Below are positions 1 through 12,846 of a stretch of DNA of 64,000 nt, piece after piece. Within the stretch, counting starts at the first letter, position 1; each line of letters begins with the position of its first letter. The position numbers and the translations under genes were made by a program. The stretch spans positions 83,003,848-83,067,847 of the forward strand of contig CM069441.1 in the NCBI GenBank assembly GCA_035610835.1, read 5' to 3'. A model generated the notes under the pieces. The model saw only the letters and a program-made list of their open reading frames with translations. It made no database searches and was not told the origin of the DNA. This DNA comes from Ophiura sarsii. Taxonomy: Eukaryota > Echinodermata > Ophiuroidea > Amphilepidida > Ophiuridae.

Positions 1-850
1 ATTTACACAAAATAACAGCATAATTATAACATATTATTGAAGATAGTCATTTTATTTTTGTTTTTGATAAGTTACGGAAATCATGACTCAATCAGCGAGG
101 TATCCTGTACCACCAAATATCAATAGCCTTAGATAAGTAGCTCATGATAACAACGGGTGGAAATTTAAAAAAAATCTGAAAAGCTATTCTTGCAAGTAGA
201 ATTTAACACACTATTAAAAAGAGGTCGAGAATATGGGATAATGTCAATAATTGAATATTTAACAATGTATAATCTTTATAGTATGATTAAAATAAGATGG
301 TGAATGAACTTTTGAAGTGTCTGATTGTTGTTAATGTAATTGGATATATGGTATAAAGTCGCCAGTTTTCGGTCAGTGCCTATTTTCGGTCACTTTCGCC
401 CAAATCGTGTAATGAAAATGACCTCATCAGTATGGTAGATTTTAGGTGTGTGAAGGTTCTATGCATACATCAATTACATGGTGAATAAGTTGGTAATGCA
501 AGGTAATGCAATATTCCACAATTCCACTGTAATTGATGCATCCCTTGGACCTTTATACTATTTCTAAAGAAAGCATTTAGTGCCCAATGGTGACAACCAA
601 GATTCAATGTAAAAAATGGCCCCAGAAAAAACCCAAATGTATAGACATCAACATATCGAGGGCTGTTCAGCAAAAATGAGTTTGTAAGAAAATGAAGCTG
701 ACCGCTCCATCTGTCCATACCTATTTGAGAAACAAAATATTTAAAAAATACACAATTAGTCCCTGACTTCACTCACTGAATGTGTTGAAAAAGATGGTTC
801 TTCAGCTTCATTTTACCAAACATCTAATTTTTGCCGATTGTTCTGAGCTC
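1..850. other. Non-coding, AT-rich, no feature recognised
   Basis: AT-rich sequence with only short chance reading frames on both strands. I see no domain, RNA gene or inverted-repeat element. It may be intergenic or lie in the intron downstream of the GAS2-like exon at 15053-16237. Confidence 0.6.
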
Positions 851-879
851 ACTATAGATGGTGTGACCGGTGACGTAGT

Positions 880-1180
880 GCCCGGCGGTTTGCGTGCGCA
901 CCTACAGGGAACGGTGCTTTAATTCACACTTGATTGATCATTACTTACCATGCTTACGGTGTAATAGTGCAGAAGTCATGGTATGCATCCCTAAGCACAA
1001 TGAGAGACCAGGTACTAAATCTGGTTGCCCGGCGGTTTGCGTGCGCACCATAAGGGCATGTGCTTTTAAAATTGGCGCTCAGTGATGTGTGTTTTGCTTT
1101 CATATAGTATGATGTATGCAGTAGTCATGGACTAGTACCCCTAGCATGTCTTTAGACCAGGCACTAATCAATATGTAAAC
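880..1180. repeat. Tandem duplication, about 146-bp unit
   Basis: The string gcccggcggtttgcgtgcg occurs at about 880 and again at about 1026. Downstream blocks also recur in order (catggtatgcatccctaagc-like, then agaccaggtactaa-like). This gives two diverged head-to-tail copies, the second more decayed. The small plus-strand frame inside it is a repeat artefact. Confidence 0.7.
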
Positions 1181-1312
1181 ACTACTGATGTAAACAACAG
1201 TCACCTCATCTATAGATCAAGTGTTGATATTTGAGTGCTCAAAAACCGCAAAACGGTCTGTTCAATTGGTGCCAATCTCAATCGACTTGCCAACTCTTAA
1301 ATGAAACGACTA

Positions 1313-2218
1313 TGGCAAGCTTAATGTAAAATAATTCGATAAACACAGTTTATCAGTCGATAAACTGTTTATCGCCGATAAACTCGACCGATAAACTGAG
1401 GTTATCGAAATAAACTATGTTTTTCAAGCGAAAAAACAGTTTATCGATAAACACTGTTTTTCGCTTGAAAAACACAGTTTTTCTCGATCGATATACACTT
1501 TCGCTCGAAAAACAGAGTTTATCGTGATATCGAATTATTATTTGATAAACTGAGTTTATCGATTGATAAACTCTGTTTTTCGAGCGAAAAACTGTTTCAA
1601 TTTGATAAACTGAGTTCGAAAAACATTGTCTTTTGATAAAACATTGTTTTTTGATAAACTGAGATAATTTGATAAACTGAGTTCGAAAAACATTGTTTTT
1701 CGACAGATAAACAGTGTTTATCGAATTATTATACATTAAACATTAGATAAACACTGTTATCGATGAACTCAGTTTATCGATAAATTCATTGTTTATTGAT
1801 AAACTCAGTTTATCAAATTGAAAAAGAGAGATAAACACTTTTTTTTGCTCGAAAAACTGTTTTTCAATTTGATAAACTGTGTTTATCAATAAACAATGAT
1901 TTTCGAGCGAAAAACAGTGTTTAACGATAAACTGAGTTTATCGATAAACACTGTTTTTCGCTCGATAAACTGAGTTTATCGATAAACTATGTTTTCGAGC
2001 GATAAACAAGTGTTTTTCGATAAACTCTGTTTTTCGAGCGAAAAACAGTGTTTTTCAATTTGATAAACAAATTTATCGATAAACTGTTTTTCGCTCGAAA
2101 AAAATAGTTTATCTCGATAAACTCGGTTTATCGGTTGAAAACATCGTTTTTCGACCGATAAACCGTGACCAGCGATAAACTGTGTTTATCGAATTATTAT
2201 ACAATAAGCTTGCAAGAC
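1313..2218. repeat. Dense array of short hairpin half-sites with terminal inverted repeat
   Basis: About 900 bp made almost entirely of two half-words, CGAWAAAC and its complement GTTTWTCG (W = A or T), joined by short spacers such as TGA, ACT, TGT or AGT inside hairpins and TCGA, TCGAGCGA or TCAATTTGA between them. Most neighbouring words can pair as 7-8 bp hairpins with 3-nt loops, and neighbouring hairpins form larger palindromes. Both ends carry the same inverted sequence, GCAAGCTTA(A/T)TGTA(A/T)AATAATTCGATAAACAC. ACGACT occurs outside both ends (1306-1311, 2219-2224), possibly a target duplication. The minus-strand frame at 1353-1736 is a by-product, not a gene. Confidence 0.8.
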
Positions 2219-2229
2219 ACGACTCTAAT

Positions 2230-3725
2230 ATTGAGGGCGATCGCCCTTGTCCCCCTTTAGCTACGATTTATTCAAATTCCCCAAGAAGGTCAGAACACTG
2301 ATTTTTATGAACGTAAAAAAGGCATTAGTTGACTGAAGGTCCATATTTCTGTAAAAAGGTCCACTTTGGCCAACCCCCCACACACACCCCATCCCCCCAC
2401 ACCCCAAATTTCTCCCCTGGTAAAAAGATCCAACTTCAACCAAATTTGCCCATGGCACAAATCCTGGTTTATGTGCCTGGATTTATGACGCAGCACTCTG
2501 CAGTTGTGCACCGAGAAATCTGATTTATTATTTTAGATACGACCTGATCATCGTTTCATATTAAAATAGCACTGTTTCAAGCAAGAAAATAGATTTAGTT
2601 CACAAATAAACTCGATTTTATCCATTTCATATGGATTTTTAGGGATTGGATTGTTTCGTTTCTAGATAAACGATAGCAAACTATCACCATGTAAAAATTG
2701 GCAAAGCTGCCGAATTTTGATCGTTATTATAATTTTAACTCGAAGTTCGAGGCAAATTTGATGAAAATGTCCACCTTTTAATTTAGGGGAAATGCGGAAT
2801 AAGGTTAGGATTAATGGTATCAAATGAATTCTAAATTTTGGTGTACTTGCGTGCACCACCTAATTTCTTTTCTGAAGGGTTTTTCGCCGATCAAACGATG
2901 GTCTATTACCACACATGTTGGTATTATTTGGTCTAAATCGATTTATCGGTGTCGCAAGCTGACGTAAGTGACGTCATCGAAAAAAGTTTGCTGGCTTCCA
3001 TTTTCAGCATATTTGGCCATCTCTTCATTCATCATTTTCGTTGTAATTAGTGAATCGATAGTAAAAAAAAGAGCAGGAGGAGGTAGGGAATATGTAAATT
3101 ATTCAAGGGATCCCCTTGAAATCACTATCGACTCACCCTTTTCATCTCTAACACGGGCTCAAAGATAGCACTTTGGTACGGGAACCTGTATAAACAGATC
3201 GAGAGTTATTTGATATGCGTGTGCTCTGGTGTGATACAGAGTTGGTTTACGCTGTATGCAGGGATACTACCGGAATCTTCTCTTGTCAGCCCCCATAAAG
3301 GTGAAGTCACTATCCTATTTATGGCCCCTTATTGCTCCCTCGGTAGTTATTAAGACAATAATTCTAATAATTTCCACTTTTATCAATGAGTTCCCCTTGA
3401 GGGATTAGCGAAGCACAAGCGCCGCTCATCATCATGTCTTCGAGCCACTGACAATCACAATAATTAATGTACAAATAGTTTAGCTACATTTTAGACGATG
3501 AGAATGATGATCTTTAAGGTTGTTTCAAATTAACAATGCAAAATTCATTCCTTTATCGACGTTCGAAAGTAAAATATTCATTTACGATTTGTATGCACTA
3601 TTGCTGTGGAGCAAGCCTCGAACCAAATTATTAACGCGTTTAGTGGGTTTGAAGCGAGGAAGCGCCTTAAAGGGAAGCGGTCATCGTGAGGATTCTAACG
3701 AAAATTGAACAGCGCGCGGCGACTA
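2230..3725. other. Non-coding, no feature recognised
   Basis: Short overlapping frames on both strands show no domain or codon pattern. A C-rich, cytosine-repeat stretch around 2370-2420 explains the open frames there. No RNA gene or TIR element seen. Confidence 0.5.
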
Positions 3726-3727
3726 TT

Positions 3728-3916
3728 TAGAGAATAATGACTGCGTAACAACTGTTTTCGTGAATTTGTTTTAAAATCAGAGGTTTTTGTTCTGGTCTGA
3801 GGAATTGTCCCGAGGGGCGCAGCCCCCGAGGGACAATTCCGAATGACCAGAACAAAACCCGAGGATTTCAAAACAAATTCACGAAAACAGTTGTTAAGCA
3901 GTCATTATTCTCATTC
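3728..3916. repeat. Long near-perfect palindrome (fold-back element)
   Basis: The left arm begins with agagaataatgactgc and the right arm ends with the inverse. Arms of about 90 bp (for example aacaactgttttcgtgaat and its complement) meet at a GC-rich centre around 3812-3825. It would extrude as one long hairpin, typical of a fold-back MITE, and has no coding content. Confidence 0.85.
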
Positions 3917-3919
3917 ATT

Positions 3920-6400
3920 ACTGAAAAAGATGCATATTTTATCCAAATCGTTGATTTGTACCGATATAATCTTGCTAATAATTAAATAGTTTTCTGTTTA
4001 TTTAGTCCACCCCTTCTTAGTTATTGAAACAGTCCAAGTCGGGTCATCCCCTCATTAACATTTTTATCATTCAACCAATCAGAAATAAGCTTTAATCGTG
4101 TTTCCTCATAACTCACTGAATATTCAGTTTAGGGGCGTGAGGCGTTAATTTGATTGGTCGGTCAGTGAGCAAAACAATGGAACACGTTGGCGCAGTACTT
4201 TCGGGCAATTATTAGTAACCCGCGCTCGGCGTGCGCGTTCTCATCTTACGATTAATTTGATTGGAACGCACTTGGTACGCAGCTATCGCGATTATTCATG
4301 AAGTAATGAATTGAATCTAAACAAGTTGGACATTGGCGCAGTCTGTAATTGTTCGACGTATGTTTACATGCTAGCGGTATTGTGTGCGACTCTACAATAA
4401 TCTCTTAACCCAATGGGGGTGGCGCGCTCAATCAACCATCCTTCATTTGATTGAACGCATTTTCTATCGTATGATGTAAGTGATGTATTAGTTATGAGCT
4501 AAGGTTTAGCTGGTACAAAATCGTCGTCAGCGGTTTCTTTTCCTCACCATGCGCTATTCCCTTTAATTGTCCTGTTCAATCAAGGCCTGCTATGTGGGGT
4601 TGCTTATTTTCATAATGTCGATACACATGCATGCAATGGTCAAAATCACATCAAAAAACCAACCTTTAACTCCTGATAATATAATACGATGAGAATTAAT
4701 TTTAAAAACATTTAAATACAAATATGTGAACAATGTATTTATCAATTTATACATGTTACAAATAATTAGCTGCTGAAATTGATGTAAATTTATTTCAAGA
4801 TAGGAAGCGGAGTGGAAATTATTTGCATCAAGAACCTTCGAGCGTTCAAGTGGGTGAAGTCGGCATTTTGTTAAGACACGTATGTAAATCAATATTTGAA
4901 AATGTCAAAGCACATGGCTGCATCACAAATTTACTTACAGTAACATTTTTATTCGTATGATTTGATTTAATACAATATTTAAGGAGAAAAAAAAAAACAA
5001 TTTCCAAATAAAATTAATTCACGAGTAGTTGGAATTAATTCGCCAAGAGTATTAACATGAAATAAAGTAATTTCGGGTTTTTTTTAAAGACGAAATTCAA
5101 ATTAATTATTCAAGCTATTACAGCAGCTCCAGCGTGAAATCGGCTTAGGCAAACGGAATCGCGCCAAGATGCATACATTTGTTTTGCGTCGGTGACTTAC
5201 AGAAGCCTTAAGGGGACTCTTTGTCCGTGTTCTGAAAACCTGCATTAAAGGTTTACGAACATGACGAATAGAGCTTTGGAACATTCTTTTGATAGTATAT
5301 AAGAGTTGAACTACTATAAGACAAAGAGGTGCCGGGCTTTTACCAATAATTTTCTATGATTATCAAATATATATGCTCGAGATCAAGGCTAGCTTTCTAG
5401 ACTTCAACAACAACGAGAAACGCCAGCATTTGAGAGAAAACTTGTTAACAATTCAGTGACACAAGCAACATAGAAAAGAGCTTTAAAATTAGTGTAATCG
5501 GTGACGGTGAATGAATGAACTGCCCTTTTAGACATTTTACAAAGAATTTGATCAATTTATGTATTGCTTATTGACCTAACATTTATAATACGACTTAGGA
5601 GGCTTATTTGTTTATATTAATAAATACGCCCCTAAACATATGGTCAACGTTTCGGAAGTAAAATACTTCAAAATCTACTTGACCCAAGTAATATAAATTT
5701 TACGTTAAAAGTGGCATTTAAATGGTTATAAATAGCAATTTAGAGAGACCAATATTATTTTACTAGAGCATTCTTCTTTTTTAATATATTTATTAAATAG
5801 CAAAAAAAGCATTAAAAAAAGAAGGTTTTATTCTATATAGTTTTAAATGAATGAATGGATGAATGTATATTTATTAATTTATTTATAAGTACATTTATTT
5901 ATTTATTTATTTATTAGTATATTTATTTATATATTTATTTTATCTATCTATTTTTTTTAAATTAAATTATTTACATATTTATTTCATTCCCATTTATTAT
6001 CAGTAATAACAAAATACAAGCAGAGATTAAGTCAAGTATAAAACAATAATATATCTCATGATTAATCTAGCAATATGATTTCAATAACAGATATCTCTAT
6101 AATAAATAAAATAAAATAATATTTGGTCTTAGTGACAGCAAGGTGATAAGCAACCATTTTGTGAACACATGATGAATATTTTGGTTTATTAAATATGTGA
6201 ATGTTTTTTCAGGTACGGTAGTAATAAAAATAATATAGTGACAGTTAAAATCTGACACGATGTAACATATGATGTAGTTTTAAGTCCTGGGACTAAAGAA
6301 CCATCATTCATACATAGGTCCCAGGTTTAATCCGGTATCCAGTGACAAGGCCTAGTCCAAAGAATAAGGGGCCCCTTTCGTTTTAATAAGATCATTTAAA
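3920..6400. other. Non-coding AT-rich region
   Basis: No coding exon or RNA gene recognised. From about 5860 to 5990 the sequence is low-complexity (atttatttatttattt and variants). The reading frames at 4590-4892 and 5102-5284 have no recognisable domain. Confidence 0.55.
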
Positions 6401-6429
6401 ATTAAGATGAACCATTTTAAAGGCGCGAT

Positions 6430-6730
6430 GTGAGACACTGTCTATAGATTGTCTCGATGTGTCGTCTGCTAAATATATCGTCTGCGCGTTGCACATAAAT
6501 AATCCAAGGGTTGCACGGCAGTTATAAATAGATATATATATCTGTGCATAATCCATGCGTTCATTACAAACGGTACCCGTAGACGCCAGCGGAAGTTCAT
6601 GCACAAGATGATCACTATTCATACCGGTGATCATCACTATTCATACCGGTGATCCCCTCGATCCTGTTATTTCAACATTTTAAAACAAAAACATTGTCGT
6701 TTTGTTTGAAACATCAGATGGCCACTCCAT
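6430..6730. repeat. Dispersed repeat, copy 1
   Basis: Collinear with 7570-7845. Shared blocks in order: tgtcgt-tgctaa, gttataaatagat, gtgcataatccat-cgttcatta, ggtaccc, atgcacaagatgatc, gatcctgtt, and an aaacattgt block. About 1.1 kb separates the two direct copies. A 21-bp tandem duplication (catcactattcataccggtga) sits within this copy at about 6608-6650. Class unknown. Confidence 0.65.
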
Positions 6731-7452
6731 TTTTTCACTCACAGGTCTTTATTTGGAAATTTGAGAAAAAGGTATTTAATTAAGTTGCTCTCCGTCACGT
6801 GACTTATCCACCGTAGGTCATTATAAGAGAAAACGTATTTATTCCCATAATCCTTTGCAACACTGATAAAAATGAAATCATTACCCATAATTCTTTGCAA
6901 CGTGATAGAATAAAATACTTTTACTGTTAAATTACCGCTTTTAATCACAATGTACATGTATAAATTGTTTGTTTCAATTGTGTTGAGAATAAATAGCCAA
7001 ATGTGGATTGATATCATTAAGGAATACAAAAATAATATTTGTAAGACTTGGAACTTTGGAAGTGCTCTGCTCCGTTCATGGACTTACTTTTTGTCACTAT
7101 CAATTAAAACGTGTTGCATTGATAGAAATGTATATAAGTGGAAGAAATGCAACGTGGGAAGTGTCAGTCTTTATAGAGATTAGAGTATGCAAATTATACG
7201 GGAGCTTGACATCTCCGAACCATAAGAAATTATTCAATTACAGTGTTGAGCGTTCACGGTATAATAAACTGTTCCGATATGTATTTTGCAGGTGAATATT
7301 ACATGTATAGCAGGGTTGATACTGATATATAATATATTTTTAACACTGTTTTAATTTCATAGTATTATAGTATGAAAGGTCTGCTTCACAGCTATAGAAT
7401 AGAAATTTGATTATACATGGCATCCCGGCATGGCACCCATACATTTAGAATA

Positions 7453-7478
7453 CCCCCCCCCCCCCCCCCCCCACCCCC
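7453..7478 (+). repeat. Poly-C tract
   Basis: A run of about 20 C, then A and five more C. Comparable C or G runs occur at 19730-19756, 22577-22597, 24888-24901, 28844-28860 and 52941-52954. Their lengths are prone to sequencing error. Confidence 0.9.
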
Positions 7479-7569
7479 TTTCTTTTATATACTAGTATTC
7501 GAGGCTCAGACTTATCTCGACAAAACGGTCAGGTCTTTCGTATATTAAATTATTATACTATTTTAACCA

Positions 7570-7845
7570 AATCTGTGATACTGTCTACATATTGAACATG
7601 TAGCTGTGTCGTTTGCTGACTTGCAAGCAAGCATTTGCAAATTATCCAAAGGCTGCTCGACTGTTATAAATAGATTCGTATGCAAAGCCCGGGGTGCAAA
7701 GTCGTGCATAATCCATACGTTCATTAAAATGGTACCCATATCGCCAAAGGAAAGCTTTATGCACAAGATGATCCCCGGTGATTCCATCCTGTTGTCTCTA
7801 CAGAGATTTAACAAAACCTTGTTGTTCTACTCAGCTATGGCCACA
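7570..7845. repeat. Dispersed repeat, copy 2
   Basis: Same family and orientation as 6430-6730; shared landmarks include gttataaatagat, gtgcataatccat, ggtaccc and atgcacaagatgatcc. The open frames on both strands here are not conserved in the other copy, so coding is unlikely. Confidence 0.65.
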
Positions 7846-7899
7846 AGGTTTCTTTTGGGATATGTGAGTATAGATCACAGCTTTCCCCGGGCTTGATAC

Positions 7900-9890
7900 G
7901 TTTATATTTTTGTAAGGATGCCGACGAACTATACGCCCAAACATAATTATATACCATGGAAGTAAACAGACAATATTATTACCATGAAGATAGCCCTTCA
8001 AAACATATTCTGTTATTTATTTAGTTTTCATTGTTGATATATGTTGAGCTCTCCCTGGACATGCTGGATCGGGGAACGTGATCTCTGAGAAATGGTGAGA
8101 ATCTTTTTGTGCAGAAATAGCTTAGAAGTGAAGGTTAACTAAAATATCGAATCCCCCATCAATGTGTTCACATTAAAAAAAACCTATCAAAAGAAAGAAA
8201 ACACATGTGTTTAGGAAACAAACATCCCTAATTAGTTGTGTGGTTGAATTTATTACGTACAATGTACGAGCAAATTATATTCTTATTTTGACTCTTCCAG
8301 TCTCTATCGTTTGTATGTAGGGTATATTATTATTAACACACCTAAACAGCATGCAAAAATGCACAAATCAAAAGAGATTTTTTTATGATTTTTTACATTT
8401 TCCGACTGAACATATCACTGTTATACAGTCCCTTTAAAATGGGCCGACTGTTTTAACGTTTTAAAGGCATTTTAAGGGTATGGTGCATTCCTTGACAGAA
8501 TTATATAAATTGGTATTTGTGGGTCGTCAATATTTTACAACAATAGTAAAATATGTACTTCATCTTCATTGAATGACTATTTTCGGTACAATCACCGCGA
8601 ATTGACCTAAAACGCGGTCATATTTTAATGTGTAGAACTATAAAAGCAAAGTCGGTTCTTTGAAAAAAAGTCAGAATGAAAATGGCCCGGAAGTTGCCGA
8701 CTCCCGTTGCCAGACAGGCAACTTCCTCATGAATGTTCACAATTTTATGGCTGATTTCTATCCTATCACCAAATATAGACGGGCAAAAAATGCTCAAAAT
8801 CCAAATTTACTTATTCAGCCAAAAAAAGATGGTCTGGGGAAAATGTCGTCTACAAAGCATAATTTGTAAACATGGTCAATAGTAACACAAAACATGCAAC
8901 ACCCCTTGGTGTTTAGTTAGTATTGTCAAACTCAAATCAATTCAAATGTTGCCGAAATTTTCAAAGACTGCACGGGGCACACAAAGCTCAAACAAGAAAT
9001 GTTTTACATGGCCCGGTGGATATATTGAAGTCCATGATCAAAGCCAATGCATTGTAAGCTTTTTAGAAGGTATTCACATGTCCCGCAGCATGCCTTTTGA
9101 CCTCGGCTATATGCAATACCGATTGGTATTTTATACTAAGCTTATTTAAATATTATTCTTTCCCGATGACTACACGTCGTATATATCGTATTCGTATAAT
9201 ATTAATATAAATCCTTGTCCAAAAGGCAAAAGTGGAATTTTAATATGGGCGATGGAATAAATCTGCGGGTTATTTTTGGAGTCTTGGGTAGCCTATCATG
9301 CTTGGGCTCATCATGCCCATACGGCTGCTAAATCTTTAAAGCAAATCAATGATGATGAATAATATATTTTAATTAGCAAATTCTGCAGTTTGAAGACAGA
9401 CACGTGTGCATATTGAATAAGCTAAAGACACAGTAGGTATAACTTCAGATTTTCTGTTGATGGTTGATGTTTTGTTTTTGTTTGTTTTGTTTGTTTTTTG
9501 GTGACTCGTCCCAACAGGGAAGTGGATGGCATTCAATTCAATGCAATACAAAACACTGTTTTAGTTATTAAAATCGTACACTTTTAAAATGAATTCTTAG
9601 ATTTCAGTATCTTGGAAAATTTTGACATCTCGTACGTTATATGCTTGTGTTAGAATAAACATAATTGGTTGTTAGATGTGTTAATCAAATAATGAATTGG
9701 ATTGAAGTGTTAATTAAAGGATAGGCCTAATTCAAAGGTTGTTCTTTAAAATAGGCCCTACATGTAGGCCTATACACCTAACTCAATTCTGGACACACTA
9801 TGTAATCCTTCGTTCAAAAATACGCAATTGATTATTGATAGCAGAGAACTTCTTATAGACTTTGAAAGGTGTTTTTTCAGACGTCAGAAT
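7900..9890. other. Non-coding, no feature recognised
   Basis: Mixed AT-rich sequence with no recognisable exon, RNA gene or clear inverted-repeat element. The frames at 8660-8869, 8946-9149 and 9369-9551 have no domain I recognise. Confidence 0.5.
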
Positions 9891-9898
9891 GCGACATA

Positions 9899-10501
9899 CA
9901 CCTAGCACATTTAAAGTCCCTGACCAGGTGCTTTGAGGTTGGCTAATTCAAAATATATGATCGGTACCAAAAATCTGAGATATACATTAAATGAGCAAAT
10001 TTCTTCTCCGCAGTTTGATACCTCATTCAATAAAATCGAATGGATACTTTTAAAGTTATGTCGATTTCAATGACCGCGCATGCAACAGAAAAGTTGCACT
10101 AGGTATAGGAAATCATTGATTTGTGTGTGATTTACCACTGTCACTGAAAACTCACAGCTTATCAGCTAAGACTTGTATTCTTCACAGCCAGATACACCCT
10201 TTGTCCCGCACATTGCGGTTATCATTAAAGACCCATTCATCTGTCTCGTTCAGATAGCACACAGTTATGACAGTAATCACACACAAATCAATGATTCCTA
10301 TAGTGCAACTTTTCTGTTGCATGCGCGGTCATTGAAATCGACATAACTTTAAAAGTATCCATTCGATTTTGTTGAATGAGGTATCAAACTGCGGGGAAGA
10401 AATTTGCTCATTTAATGTATATCTCAGATTTTTGGTACCGATCATATATTTTGAATAAATCAACCTCAAAGCACCTGGTCAGGGACTTTATGTGCTAGGT
10501 G
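9899..10501. mobile_element. Fold-back MITE with about 260-bp TIRs, TA target site
   Basis: Left arm starts CACCTAGCACA and runs through aaagtccctgaccaggtgc to about 10165. The right arm from about 10240 is its near-exact complement, ending TGTGCTAGGTG. TA flanks each end (9897-9898, 10502-10503), as in Tc1/mariner-type non-autonomous elements. Arms are highly similar, so this copy is fairly young. Older relatives lie at 34695-35450 and 49660-49930. No transposase frame. Confidence 0.85.
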
Positions 10502-10509
10502 TATAGTAA

Positions 10510-12400
10510 CATCATATATCTTTATGAAGATTTTAAAATTGTCATACAGCAAGTCATATTTTTTACAAAAATCCAAGATGGTTTTAAGCTTATTGGATCA
10601 ATGACTTATTGAAATCGACTGAAATCACATTCATATGCATGTACCCGCCAATTTTGGAAAATATCACCATCGAAACAAGAAACTTTGACTTATGTTTGTT
10701 TACCAATTGGTATCATGACCCACAATACAACGAGTGTGTTGATATAATAATATTGCTGTATTTGAGTGCGAGACCTTGTGGCCGGATGGAATCCAAACAC
10801 TACTCATATACAAGGTTCAAGGGTCCTTTCATTATACAGGGTGTCTCATTATACGCTATGCCTCAGAACTTGACATTGAAAAAATATATTTAATAACTTC
10901 ATGTAGGCCCAATTTATATCAAAATAAACGTTGTGTATTCACAATTTACATGGTGTCGCATCTTCAAATCCTGATTGATAGGTAACCAAAATTGAAAATT
11001 CCGAACATTTCGTATTCCCAATGTCTGACTGGTAGGCCTAAACCCTATAGCCTAGGCTAAGCCTATACACGAACCTTTAGTTCAACGCAGCGGAGACTTA
11101 ACAAATAACGATAACCCTATGTTTGAGGGTTATCATTAATTGTATTTTTAGAAAAATACCATAATAAAATCCATTATTTCTTAAATTGATGTTGATAGGG
11201 CCGAAATGTCGAATTATATTGTCAACTAACCCTGATACAGGAATTGAAAGAGTAAATATTGCAATGTAATATAAAATATTGTATTGGGTCACCCTGTATC
11301 ACTTATCAAAGATAAAAACTGTAGATTTTGAGGTCTCATAATATCTAACGTTTTGTAAAAATAACGTGACCTATATCATTGTCAAACATATCCAGGTAAA
11401 ACTTCAACCTAATCCATAAGCTTGTATTGTACAAGTATACACCAAAATTTAAAAAAAATGTGATATTGATATTGAGCATTAAACATTAAAATATAATATT
11501 AATTTTAAAATTTTAATATTAAAATAGTGTAATGATCACCTCATGCAATTACCCAGAAATCAAAATAAGGTTTTAATAGCTGACCAGCGGGTGATTGAAG
11601 TGGAACAGGTCAGGCAATAATTTAATTTGCGTCCATGACATTGACCGATGTCCTTTTACTGCTTGCACTTTTCTCCGTCCATTTTATTTTGGTCAGGGTT
11701 TATTTCAGACAAATTTACCTCAATTAGGTCGAGAATTGGGTATAGTTTTTGGCGTTGGCAAGATGCCCTCAATACTATATCTTCGTATGTCATGTATGTG
11801 CATAGTAAAAGTTATTCCTTAATTCAAGAACATTTTACTTCAGTATAATTTGATTTGCTAACGGATGAGTGAGATAGACAAACACTCCGATGCATTAATG
11901 GTTGGCAATGTGCCCTGTCAGTTCTTCGAAGTAAAAGGATTTCCCAATTCAAGAAAATGTAACCATGAATAATTTCCAATAAAATAAGTTAAAATTTTGA
12001 AGTAACACTACACAAGTAACAATTCTACATTAGGTGGGGTAAACCAAGATTCGTATCGAATAGATATCGCCATCCAATCTTTCGTCTACTATTACTATAA
12101 CTTCAGCTATACTTTGATCTCGAGGTATCATAACATTCAATATAATATATATGAGGATCTATTGCTATTGCTAGTAATTTCATATTATCATGCCGACAGC
12201 AGACATGTATTGTATACTTGAATATAACGGTGTGTATTTCAAGCTTGATAGATATAAATCCTCTTCAAATTAGAGCAAGTTTACAGACAGAAATGTATTC
12301 ATCAACTAGCCTCGAATTATAAGCGAGAGCTGGGAGTTTTTTGCCCCTCCTGGTTGCCAAGCTTTAGCTCCCGGTGTTTTCAAATTTTGCACAGCTATAG
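10510..12400. other. Non-coding, no feature recognised
   Basis: AT-rich with echinoderm-like taggccta motifs around 11030-11070. Small frames carry no domain, and no RNA gene is seen. Confidence 0.5.
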
Positions 12401-12407
12401 TATACTA

Positions 12408-12774
12408 CACTGTAAAAAGAAACGTTTATATTTCTGATGACACTTAATAAACACTTAAACACGTTTATTTTTGTGTTTTACATGTAAAGGTATAGGAGGC
12501 ATTTCTACGATAAACGTTTGCATAAACACTACAACACGTTTATAGAGGTAATTGTGTAATATTTATTAACACACCAACATGTTTATATCAGCAATATAAA
12601 CATGTTGGGGTGTTAATAATTATACAACAAATACCTCTATAAACGTGTTGTAGTGTTTATGCAAACGTTTATCGTAGAAATGCCTCCTATACCTTTACAC
12701 GTAAAACACAAAAATAAACGTGTTTAAGTGTTTATTAAGTGTTATCAGAAATATAAACGTTTCTTTTTACAGTG
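12408..12774. mobile_element. Perfect-palindrome MITE with AAACGTTTA-type motifs
   Basis: Starts CACTGTAAAAAGAAACG and ends with its complement. The arms are almost identical to the centre near 12590 (catgtttatatc-agcaatataaacatg). TA lies directly outside both ends (12406-12407, 12775-12776), suggesting Tc1/mariner-type integration. The words AAACGTTTA, TAAACAC and AACACGTTTAT recur through both arms. No coding capacity. Confidence 0.85.
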
Positions 12775-12846
12775 TACTGTATAGGACCAGGAGCTACTTT
12801 TGTCAAAATAAAATACCACAAGCTCCCGATCCACGTTATATGCTTA

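Noticed and set aside
1353..1736. 127-codon minus-strand frame, Phe/Val/Tyr/Gln-rich
   Set aside because: Wholly produced by the hairpin-word array; TAAAC/GTTTA words give repetitive residues and no domain.
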